Positions 54,830-64,000 of a DNA stretch of 64,000 bases are shown piece by piece; within the stretch, counting starts at the first letter, position 1; each line of letters opens with the position of its first letter. Source of the stretch: Artemisia argyi (taxonomy: Eukaryota; Streptophyta; Magnoliopsida; Asterales; Asteraceae); the NCBI GenBank assembly GCA_030686995.1, contig CM060685.1:27481204-27545203 (forward strand), in the 5' to 3' direction. The translations under genes and the position numbers were made by a program. The notes beneath the pieces were generated by a model. It was not told where the DNA came from and did not search any database. It saw only the letters and a list, made by a program, of their open reading frames with translations.

Positions 54830-57800
54830 AAAACAGCCATCGACTAATATCAGTAACTTATGTTTTAAAATGCCACAATTACTTAAAGACAATTATAAAA
54901 CTATGGGTAATAAAACCAATGCAAGTATAACAACATAACATACATTAATTAGTGTTTATCTAAACACGAACTCCTAATGGTTAAGATGAACTAAAATATA
55001 CCTGTGTACTACAATTTGCTTAAAATCAATTGGGTTCTAACTTCATATGCAATTTTGACCATTTATGTCAAATTCATGAATATTGTTAGAGCATCTTGAC
55101 GTAGCAAGTCATCAAGTTTTCTGAAAAACATTACCGAACAAATTAACAAAAGCTACTTATTTAAATTACTTAAATGCAAAAATGTTTCTACTATCCTTTT
55201 TTTAAAAGTATTTTTCTTGTTGATTACAGATCTTATGTATAAAAAGGATCTAATGTGTCCTTTACTTTAAAATTTTGAGGATGTTCAAGTCTTTTATGAC
55301 GGCATGCCACTTCAGTTAGTCAGTCAACTTAATTTTCCCAGCTTGACGTCTTGTTCTTGCTCGTTAGCCACTTGTGAAAAGGATTGTGAGTTTACCAGAC
55401 CAACCCGGTTTCCAACTCCGTCCCAACTAGCCAATCTCCTCTCAACACTTATTACACCTACACAAGACCAAGATTAGTAGTTATGAAGCAACAAAAATAG
55501 TCATATATGCTCATTTATAATCATGTATCAGCATCAATCCCATCGTTAGTCTAAATCATAAACAAGTCAGTAACTTGAACATCATAAACAAATACACATA
55601 ATGTAAAAAATAAAACTTCATACTAATCAATTCTCACCAACACCTGCAAAAAAGTAAACACACCTTAAACATACACACCTTAGCTACCGCGACCACCCGT
55701 TGCCACACAAACCTTAAAAAGAAAGCCCATGAAGCCACGCCTTCAACAACTCTTCACTAACAACATTACTCCTAACTCCAAGTCTTCAACAATTCGATAA
55801 TGAACTCGTGAAGTACAGGCAACATCCATTCCTTATTCTTCATCACTCACTTTTGAAAAGGAGAGTTTCGAGTAACTCCATCAACGGGTAAACCCACAAC
55901 CAACACGGCCTTCGATAATATAAGTTAGACAAGCATATATGTCTAACTTAAACCTCATGGGTGCGGTTGCATAACAGCCCGTATAACATCATAAAACTAG
56001 TGCAAATACAACATCATAACATACATTAATTAGTGTTTCTCTAAACATGTACTTGTGATGGTCAAGACAAATTCAAATACACCACTAGAGTACTACAAAT
56101 GCTTAAAATAAATTGGGTTTTGAATTTTGAGCATCCCACATCGCCTTGTGAGGGAAAGTAGCTTGTGGGAGATGGTTATAAATAAGTAGGGAAGGACAAA
56201 GTTAGAGCTGGGCATGTTGAATCCTCTAAATGCCGTTTGCTACATTTTTCTTGCAAGCCTATGCTGTAAGTTTTATAAGCTTGCGAAAAAAGTTGGCCAA
56301 TGCTTTTATAATATTTGACAAGCTCATAATTATATATAATAATTCTTTTTTGTATATTTAAAGCTATCTAAACCTTAAAACGCCATAAATTTTGTCCATT
56401 GCTTTTATCATATTTGACAAGCTCACAAATATTAAACATTGAGTGTAAGGAAAGATTCGATTCGAGATTCAGTGGATCCATTGAGAACGAGAATGTCTCT
56501 CCTTAGTGGTTGTAGGTCAAATCAAACTCAATGTCTATAATTCCAAATGACCAGAAACGTGGTTTGAGTTACCTCGTCAAAGCATGTGTTGATTTGCACA
56601 CATATACATTTTATTGGGACACTCCACCGGTCCACCTCACGTCTTAAATAATTGTATTAAGCTCATACAAATTGATTTTACAGTAAAGTGTGCAAATCCT
56701 CCCTTTTTTGTATACGGAGAATTGCATATATACCTATTAAAACTCAAAAACTTGCATATATACTCAAAACACAAGTTTTTAATGCATGTTGTACAATGTC
56801 AATTAAGCATGTTTTGGGTATATATGCAAATATTCAAGTTTTAATGGGTATATATGCAATTGCCCCTTTTGTATATGTGGAAGAGTGCCAGGCCACCAAG
56901 TTTTTTTGGGTAGTGGGTTGTTAAGTTCAAGTTGTATTGTCAAAAAAATTCATTTAAGGAGGTTGTGTTCTTTTTATAAGAAAATGGTATGTAAACTGAA
57001 TATGGACTTAAATGTCATTTTAAAACTTTGGATAGATGAAACTTATAAAAAAACTACTAATGCAAAAAACTTTCTAGCAACACTTTTGTCCAAAGTATTT
57101 TTCTTTTTAACTACCAATCTTATGTTAAAAAAAATAATAAATAAATAAAAAAAAATAAAAAATAAAAATAAAAATATGTCTTCTACTTTAAAATTTTGAG
57201 AATATGAGGATGTTCAGGTCTTTTACGATGGATTGTGTATGTACGATAGCAACCCTGCTTCCGATTCTGTCCCAACCAGCCAATATCTATCAACAGTTAT
57301 GACACCTACACAAGACCAAGATTAGTGTCTATGAAGCAACAAAAATAGTCGTATATGCTCATTTATCATCATGTATATATCAGCATCAAATCCAATCGTT
57401 GGTCTAAAACATAAACGAATCACTAACTTGAACATCATAAATAAAACACATACATGCAAACATAAAACTTCATATTAATCAATACTCACCAACTACGTAC
57501 TGCGGCCACCCGTTGACACACAAACCTTGAAAAGAAAACCCACGAAACCGCGCCTTCAATACCTTTCCACGAATAGCATAACTAATAACCCGAAGTCTTC
57601 AACCATTCGCTAATCAACTCGTGAAGTACAAGCACCATCCATTCCTTACACATGATCACTCACTTTTGGAAAAAAGAGCTTTGAGTAACTCTACCAGTTG
57701 GTAAACACACAACCAACGCGGCCTTACATAATATGCGTTAGACATGCATATATTTCTAACTTAAACCGCAAGGGTGCGGATTGAGCATCTTTCATTGCAT

Positions 57801-57940
57801 AACAGCTAGTACAAATACAGCTTCATAGAAGTACGGGAAAAAACTAGTGCAAGTATAACATCATAACATACATTGCGGTGTATATCTAAGTACGTACTCG
57901 TAATGCATGGTTAAGATAAATTTAAAAATAGCAGTGTACT
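54830..57940. repeat. Local repeat units, second block
   Basis: Two or more diverged copies of the unit first seen at 18.5-20.8 kb. Recurrent parts: ACTATGGGTAATAAAACCAATGC-like (54890, 55985, 57840); GAGGATGTTCAAGTCTTTTATGA (55270, 57205); CGACCACCCGTTGCCAC-like (55690, 57500); TTTGCACACATATA-like (56590, the sequence that flanks the gypsy insertion). Frames are not conserved. Confidence 0.75.
56133..56340 (+). ncRNA. Candidate snRNA-type small RNA locus 3
   Basis: ATCCCACATCG (56133-56143) and TATAAATA (56177-56184) are 33 bp apart. Downstream GGCATGTTGAATCC, hairpin CTTGCAAGCC...ATAAGCTTGCG, and AATATTTGACAAGCTCATAA. Same layout as the other four loci. Confidence 0.45.
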
Positions 57941-57952
57941 ACAATTTGCTTA

Positions 57953-58245
57953 GAGCATGGGGTACAGGGGTGATGACTTCGCGCCATCCCACCAGCCGAC
58001 ACCATGGCACCAAACACCACACCGTCCCTCGTTTTCGTGTGTCGCGCCGTCACCACCATCTCACGTTGTGAGTTTATTTATTTATTTTTTTTATGTGTGT
58101 TTTTTTTATTGGGTTATGTGTAGACCACTTTATATTAGAGAGGAGTGTTTTACGTGATAAGTGATAAATTTTGGGGTTGTATGAAAAAGTGCTAAGATGA
58201 CATCAATTTTTCTACGGCACGAGACCGGTGACACCAACCGTGCTC
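57953..58245. mobile_element. Harbinger-like MITE, 293 bp
   Basis: The left end GAGCATGGGGTACAGG and the inverted right end GAGCACGGTTGG share GAGCA-GG. The left flank is TTA; the right flank is AAT, so the target duplication is decayed. The subterminal word CTCGTGCCGT links it to the element at 17449-18062. It splits the lead sequence of small RNA locus 4. Confidence 0.6.
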
Positions 58246-58282
58246 AATGCTACTATAATCAATTGGGTTTTGACTTTTGAGC

Positions 58283-58500
58283 ATCCCACATCGCATTTTG
58301 AGGGAAAGTAACTTGTGAGTGTTGGTTATAAATAAGGAGGGAAGGATTTGATTTAGGGCAAGCATGTTGAATTCCTTTAAAAGCTAATATTATTGCTTGC
58401 AACCTTATGATTTATGTTTTATAAATTTGCAAGCAAGAGCAGTTACATTTAACTTTTATATATTTTGACAAGCTTACAATTTTAAACATAAAGTTATAAA
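58283..58500 (+). ncRNA. Candidate snRNA-type small RNA locus 4
   Basis: ATCCCACATCG (58283-58293) and TATAAATA (58327-58334) are 33 bp apart. Then GCATGTTGAATTCC, hairpin TTGCTTGCAACCTTATGA / TTATAAATTTGCAAGCAA, and ATATTTTGACAAGC, the most Sm-site-like of the family. CATAAAGTTATAA further on resembles a plant snRNA 3' box. Confidence 0.48.
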
Positions 58501-58639
58501 ACCTTTACACGCCATAAATATAAAATATAAATAGAAAATAGTCTTCATCTAAAAATGTAATGTAGTTATATAAGTAACATGTACACCATGTTAATAAATT
58601 GTCAAAAAGCAATTGGGTTATAATCGGTTAACTAACATC

Positions 58640-59104
58640 GAGTTGTGGTGAAGATAAGCTATGGTGGAACTACAAAATGTGTTTGATGAACACAGGCTTG
58701 ATGATGCTTAGAACTTACATGAACAACACGTGAAAATGGAAGATTTTCGGGGAGATATATTGCGAGGAATTTTCTTGCAACTTTTTGCATAGGCTTAATA
58801 GAGCTTATGATATACTAGTAGTACCAAAAGGTTCTTAATGAGGACAAACACAACTTGTTAAACAGGGACACTCTAGTATACTTATCACTATGTATATATG
58901 TCTTGCAAAATACATTTAACCTGTGAATGCAGCTTCTATTATAAAGAAAAAAGTTGAAACTGAACCGTTTCCTCCAGTTACCAGAATCTTATGGTCCTCT
59001 TGGAAGTGATACTTATTTTTAGTCATCCTGGCAGCAACAAAGGTGTTTCAAATTTTGAATATGTTAATCTTTACAAACTGTACAACTTTAATGTTGATCA
59101 CTAA
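58640..59104 (+). repeat. Local repeat unit, split by a Harbinger element
   Basis: Matches 18500-18780. The GATCACTAA|GTTGTATT site is interrupted after TAA, and the unit resumes at 60327 with GTTGTATTTATTTGCAAC. Confidence 0.8.
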
Positions 59105-59531
59105 GAGCACAAGGTGTAGTCGAAGAAGGAGGGCTCGCCGTCCGACGTGGAAGAGGCAACGACGAGCCGTTCCTCTTCACTACACCAATTGAGCCTTGCC
59201 GTTCTTCCTCGTTGCGTTCCTCCCCGTGCCGACGAAGAGGCTGAGAATCTGACATCCATTTTCCTTTTTTTTCCTTTGAATTTTAGTTGTATTATTTGAT
59301 GTTTTTACAAATGTATGTTTATATTTGTGAATGTAAAATGTATTTATAGTTTCAAATAGATAGTTTTTTTGTAAGAATGTAATGTGTAAATGCTAATGCA
59401 ACTATATTAAACATAGGATTGAAATAACTTGAAATAACATACAATTATTTTACAAATACGTTAACAATATTTTAAACTAAGAAACGGAAATTAAAAACCA
59501 TAAACTACCATACGATAATAAAAACTACGAT

Positions 59532-59850
59532 TCAATAAAATAAATCATCAGACACATAGCCCTCGTGACTCGAATAGGAGGCACTTGAATCGTCCTCACT
59601 CGATGGCACAGGTGGAAGTCCCTGAGCCCATCGCCATTCTGCTCGTTTGTTCTTCCGATCATGTTTCCCTTTGAGGTATGCCTCACGCTCCCTTTCCTGA
59701 CGGTCTTGCTCAGCTTCAAACTCCAAAAAGACGTGCATATCCAGCTCATACTGTTCTTCCTCAGTCAACTGACGAATGTTGCGTTGGTTTTCAGGTGGAA
59801 AGTTTGGTGGTTGATTGTTTGGTGGTGGTATGTTTTCTGGTTGACAAACC
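59532..59850 (-). pseudogene. Coding remnant in the Harbinger-like element
   Basis: Open on the minus strand from about 59850 (QPENIPPPNNQPPNFPP) through NIRQLTEEEQYELDMHVFLE and a Lys/Arg/Glu stretch to an acidic Ser-rich end (SSEDDSSASYSSHEGYVSDD). It may be the end of an accessory protein of the Harbinger group or a captured host exon; I cannot decide. Confidence 0.4.
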
Positions 59851-59854
59851 CTTT

Positions 59855-59967
59855 TAAGAAATGATGAAACAGATTTGGAACTTCAAGTCGCATTGAGAAT
59901 GGTCAGAGAACAAGTATTGCAAGTTTGGGAAGAAAAGTCAGCACTCATCGATAATTATAAGTCCTTA
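59855..59967 (+). pseudogene. Second coding remnant in the Harbinger-like element
   Basis: The plus strand reads NDETDLELQVALRMVREQV then LQVWEEKSALIDNYKSL and a stop. Helical, no recognised family, runs towards the remnant on the other strand. Confidence 0.35.
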
Positions 59968-60463
59968 TAAATTATTGATGATGTTGCATATCGTATTTAT
60001 CCGTTTCTTTATTTTCGTGTCGTATCGTATTTTTTTTCCCGCAAATTGTATGATTTTTTTCCGTATTGTAACTTTTTAATTTGGATGAAATAAAATTAAT
60101 ATGTTGTGTTATTTTTAAGTATTTGTGAAATGAATTTAATTTATTTAATGAAATGAATAAAAAAAATAAAGGTGTAAGTGGTGGGGCTCTAATGGGGAAG
60201 TTGAGGTTTGTTGTTTGTTGAGGAGGAGGTTTGTTGTGAAGAGTTGAAGTTGAGGTGTTGGGTGATGTGGCACACGTGGGACCCGAATGAGGAGATAAAT
60301 CTCTTTGACTACACCTTGTGCTCTAAGTTGTATTTATTTGCAACTAAAGCATTAGTAAGAAGGAAATTAAATTGGATACTGTACAATATACATAATTGAT
60401 TAGCTATTAGCTAACTTATTATATGGAATATCATAACATACAAGTGTGTTTTGACTTTTGAGC

Positions 60464-60690
60464 ATCCCACATCGCATTGTGAAGAAAAGTAGCTTGTGGG
60501 AGATGGTTATAAATGGAGAGGCTTGGACATGATTCATAGTAGGCATGTTGAATTTCTTAAAAGCCTATGTCGAAGTTTTCTTTGCCTGCAAGCTTATATG
60601 ACTTCTATAAGTTTGCAGAGGAAACTGGGACATTGTCTTTTCAAATGTTTGACAAGCTCATAATTGTAAATAAAAAGTTGGCTAAACTTA
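60464..60690 (+). ncRNA. Candidate snRNA-type small RNA locus 5
   Basis: ATCCCACATCG (60464-60474) and TATAAAT (60508-60514) are 33 bp apart. Then GTAGGCATGTTGAATTTC, a hairpin on TGCCTGCAAGCTTATA / TATAAGTTTGCAGAGG, and AATGTTTGACAAGCTCATAA. The stem keeps pairing although several bases differ from locus 2. Confidence 0.45.
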
Positions 60691-60699
60691 ACATGTCGA

Positions 60700-61340
60700 A
60701 TTAAAAAGTTAATGTAATAAAATAATAACACACTTTTCAAGTTTGTTCAATTTAGTAACCAAACATGATATTTGTTTGGCATAAACATATATTGAAGACG
60801 AAAAAAACACGCGCTAATCAAATTTAGACATATTGAACTTTTTCAATCTAGGTACATACGAGTTATTAAACATGGATTCTAAAAATTGTTACATTACAGG
60901 AAAAGATTGGATTTTAGTTCCACTCGGATCAAACGCGGATTGTAAAAATAATTACATTACAAGAAAATACTGGATTTGAGATCTGCTCGATTCATTGAGG
61001 ATGATAATATTTACTTCTATTACAAATTCCACAAGTGTGATAAATTTTTATTCTTGTCTTCTGGATTGTCTTTCCTTGATGGCTATACATAGAAACAAAC
61101 TCAATTTCTATCTCTAATTCGAAATGACCGGAAAGGCATTTTGAATGACTGGAGTTTTAATTTCATACCATGGACATATATATGGTTGTGTTCTTTACTT
61201 CTTTTGTTTAATACAAAAAATAGGTTGGTTTAGTCATTTTATAGATACCTACAACATGGACTTCTAAATGTGATTTTAAAACTTTGGATTGAAGAAACAT
61301 AAGCAATTTTAACCATGAGAGACAATTTTTGTAATTCACT
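60700..61340. other. No gene recognised
   Basis: AT-rich spacer of the local repeat unit. A diverged direct duplicate lies near 60855-60915 and 60935-60985 (AACNNGGATT-TAAAAA, ATTACAAGAAAA). Confidence 0.4.
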
Positions 61341-61344
61341 CCGT

Positions 61345-62159
61345 CAAATTCATGAATGTTGTTAGGGCATCTTGACGTATCAAGTCATCAAGTTTTCTGA
61401 AAAACATTACCGAACAAAAGCTACTTATTTAAATTACTTAAATGCAAAAATGTTTCTACTATCCTTTTCTTTAAAGTATTTTTTTTGATAATTAACAATC
61501 TAATGCAAAAAAGAACTATTGTGTCTTTTTATTTTAGAATTTTGAGGATGTTCAAGTCTTTTATGATGGCATGCCACTCCGCTTAGCCGGTCCACGTTAT
61601 CTTCCCAGCTCGAACTCTTGTTCTTGTTCGGAAACCACTAGCGAAATGATTGTGGGTCTACGAGACCAACCCAGCTTTCCATTTTGTCCCAACCAGCCAA
61701 TCTCCTCTCAACATTTACAAAAATGCGCTTATTGAACACAAGTTTAACAATGCTTGGAACTTACATGATCATGGAAGGGTTTTCGCGAAATCCATTGCAA
61801 GCAATTTTGTAGCAGCTTTTGCACATTAAGTGGCTTATTACAACTTATGATATAGTACAAGAGGTTCTTAATGAGCACAAACACGACTTGTTGGAAAAGG
61901 ACACCCTTATATACTTATCACTACGTCTACATAAAGTTACAAGATTGATTGCAAATTCTGTTATAAATAAACTAGTTGAATCGAACCGTTACCTCCAAGT
62001 TACAAGATTTTTATGGTCTTCTTGGACGTAATACTTATTTTCAGTCATTTTGGCAGCAACAAAGGTGTTTCAAATTTTGAGTTTGTTAATCTGTACAAAC
62101 AGTACAACTTTAGTGTTGATCACCAAGTTGTATTCCTATTTGCAACTAAAGCATTAGTA
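61345..62159 (+). repeat. Local repeat unit, fourth block
   Basis: 61345-61480 matches 55065-55200 (GCATCTTGACGTANCAAGTC). 61540-61720 matches the GAGGATGTTCAAGTC part. 61730-62159 matches the 18.5-kb part. At 61819-62031 an open stretch reads IVQEVLNEHKHDLLEKDTLI and continues 38 residues; other copies are frameshifted, so it is probably a relic. Confidence 0.7.
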
Positions 62160-62940
62160 TGACGAAAACAAATTACAATATACAGTTTTTAATGGTCGGT
62201 TCAGGCATCATCAGACTAGTCGTCCTATATGGTCGGGCATCTTCTCTAGCTCTTGGTACTTTCTAAACTTCTCGTATTTATAGTATATATTTGTATAACT
62301 CATAAAAAAGAGCTATCGACTTATACAACTAGCTTATGTTTTAAATGTCACAATTACTTAAAGATACTTATTAAACAATTACCAAAAAACTACTATGGGA
62401 AATAAAACTAGTGCAAGTATAAGATACATTAATTAGGTGGTGTTTGTTTTCTTTAAATACTTCTTAACAACCTCTTAATAGGCCAAAGCTCTTAGTCAGT
62501 TAGAGAGCTTTTAGGTGTTATGTGTGTCTGTTTTTTATTTTTTGTTCAGAGGCAAACAGAAGTAAAAACATCTAAATGGCCGGATCAGACATGGAAATGT
62601 CCTTGTCGCAAATGAGCACCATTGTACCTTTTTCTACTCGTAGATGTAGAAAGCTAGTTGCTAATGGGTTTTACTTATTTGTAAAGGTCCTTCAACTTCA
62701 ATCGATGTAGAAAGTTCATTTCTGTCACGTGTTTCATTGTGTGTAAACTTGATGACGAACAAATCATTACCATACATGGAATCATTAACCAGAAGTTAAT
62801 TTAGAATTTACATTAATTCAGATTTTGAGGATTTGAGGATGTTCAAGTCTTTAATGACGGCATGCCACTTCATTTAGTCTGTTCAAAATTTTCCCAGCCA
62901 ACCCAGCTAGCTCCCAGTTCCGTCCCAACTCCCAAAAGTA
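62160..62940 (+). repeat. 781-bp tandem duplication, copy 1
   Basis: From TGACGAAAACAAATTACAAT to CCCAAAAGTA. Nearly identical to the next 781 bp. It includes the end of the repeat unit plus 62470-62820, which has no other copy in the window. Confidence 0.97.
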
Positions 62941-63721
62941 TGACGAAAACAAATTACAATATACAGTTTTTAATGGTCGGTTCAGGCATCATCAGACTAG
63001 TCGTCCTATATGGTCGGGCATCTTCTCTAGCTCTTGGTACTTTCTAAACTTCTCGTATTTATAGTATATATTTGTATAACTCATAAAAAAGAGCTATCGA
63101 CTTATACAACTAGCTTATGTTTTAAATGTCACAATTACTTAAAGATACTTATTAAACAATTACCAAAAAACTACTATGGGAAATAAAACTAGTGCAAGTA
63201 TAAGATACATTAATTAGGTGGTGTTTGTTTTCTTTAAATACTTCTTAACAACCTCTTAATAGGCCAAAGCTCTTAGTCAGTTAGAGAGCTTTTAGGTGTT
63301 ATGTGTGTCTGTTTTTTATTTTTTGTTCAGAGGCAAACAGAAGTAAAAACATCTAAATGGCCGGATCAGACATGGAAATGTCCTTGTCGCAAATGAGCAC
63401 CATTGTACCTTTTTCTACTCGTAGATGTAGAAAGCTAGTTGCTAATGGGTTTTACTTATTTGTAAAGGTCCTTCAACTTCAATCGATGTAGAAAGTTCAT
63501 TTCTGTCACGTGTTTCATTGTGTGTAAACTTGATGACGAACAAATCATTACCATACATGGAATCATTAACCAGAAGTTAATTTAGAATTTACATTAATTC
63601 AGATTTTGAGGATTTGAGGATGTTCAAGTCTTTAATGACGGCATGCCACTTCATTTAGTCTGTTCAAAATTTTCCCAACCAACCCAGCTAGCTCCCAGTT
63701 CCGTCCCAACTACCAAAAGTA
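62941..63721 (+). repeat. 781-bp tandem duplication, copy 2
   Basis: Two mismatches to copy 1 seen by eye, both near the end (CCCAACCAACC for CCCAGCCAACC, CTACC for CTCCC). The junction shares AGTA. No gene. Confidence 0.97.
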
Positions 63722-64000
63722 CTGAAATACGTAACCTATTAAAAATATTACTTATATCGCTAACAAACTTTTATAATTGACACAAGATACGTAATGTTGA
63801 CCGGATTTTTACCTAGTTGACCGGTTTGGAGGTTAACATATAAAAAAACTTACATTATCGGTCCCTGTGGTTTGCGTCTGTTTTCACCGGTCATCCTTTA
63901 ACGTTATTTCAGTTATAAAAGTTACAATAATGGTCCTTGTCGTTTGGCTTGACTTTCATCTTTAGTCCCTTGACTTATTTTCACTTTTTCGTCCGTTTTT
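63722..64000. other. Possible start of a long-TIR element
   Basis: Contains ATCGGTCCCTGTGGTTTGCG and AATGGTCCTTGTCGTTTGGC, a style of wording seen in plant long-TIR elements and similar to the arm at 19995. The other end would lie outside the window. Confidence 0.25.

Larger units (their letters stand above)
59105..60323. mobile_element. Harbinger-like element, 1.2 kb
   Basis: Inverted ends GAGCACAAGGTGTAGTCGAA and GAGCACAAGGTGTAGTCAAA (right end read inverted), with a TAA target duplication at 59102-59104 and 60324-60326. The interior has two short coding remnants pointing at each other (59532-59850 minus, 59855-59967 plus) but no full transposase. Non-autonomous. Confidence 0.85.

Overview
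The window is nuclear DNA of a flowering plant. The evidence is a Tat-lineage Ty3/gypsy retrotransposon with a second RNase H and a spliced antisense gene, hAT and Harbinger-type MITEs, plant GT-AG introns and TATA boxes, and promoter elements of the plant U-snRNA type. A eudicot, possibly Asteraceae, is my inference; nothing seen fixes the species. No ordinary, clearly functional host gene was found. The window is accessory sequence built from pseudogenes, nested mobile elements and local duplications.

Layout. 1-2274: end of an LTR-type element on the minus strand. 2275-13370: six broken copies of a diverged elongation factor 2 (eEF2) gene in alternating orientation, tail-to-tail and head-to-head. 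The last copy keeps a spliceable intron. 14.9-19 kb: decayed repeats, a Tourist-like MITE, and a Harbinger-like element that carries a piece of the eEF2 pseudogene. 18-20.8, 31.4-32.3 and 54.8-63.7 kb: several diverged copies of one local repeat unit. Five copies hold a short locus with a U-snRNA-type upstream element and TATA box at Pol II spacing, followed by a conserved hairpin. 20830-31351: an intact, young Tat-lineage retrotransposon inserted into one repeat unit, with target duplication AGTAT and LTRs differing at two positions. It has one gag-pol frame, a 95/96-bp tandem array and an antisense gene with its own TATA box. 32.9-39.7 kb: mostly unassigned sequence with a few exon-like stretches and simple repeats.

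39709-51944: a 12.2-kb element bounded by long inverted repeats whose outer 24 bp are perfect. I see no transposase in it. It carries at least eight short genes, most with their own TATA box, encoding charged, coiled-coil or acidic proteins of no family I recognise. At least three sets look like diverged paralogues (families A, B and C below), and the copies in the right part run opposite to their partners in the left part. This element is the best candidate for an undescribed system. The rest of the window holds a hAT MITE, two further Harbinger-type elements and a recent 781-bp tandem duplication.

How the parts relate. The eEF2 cluster is a DNA-level amplification that began from an already disabled copy, because all readable copies share one frameshift and one internal deletion. 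The Harbinger-like element nearby carries a fragment closest to copy 4. The local repeat unit was a repeated target: the gypsy element and two Harbinger-type elements sit inside different copies of it. All similarities and motifs were judged by eye from the sequence.
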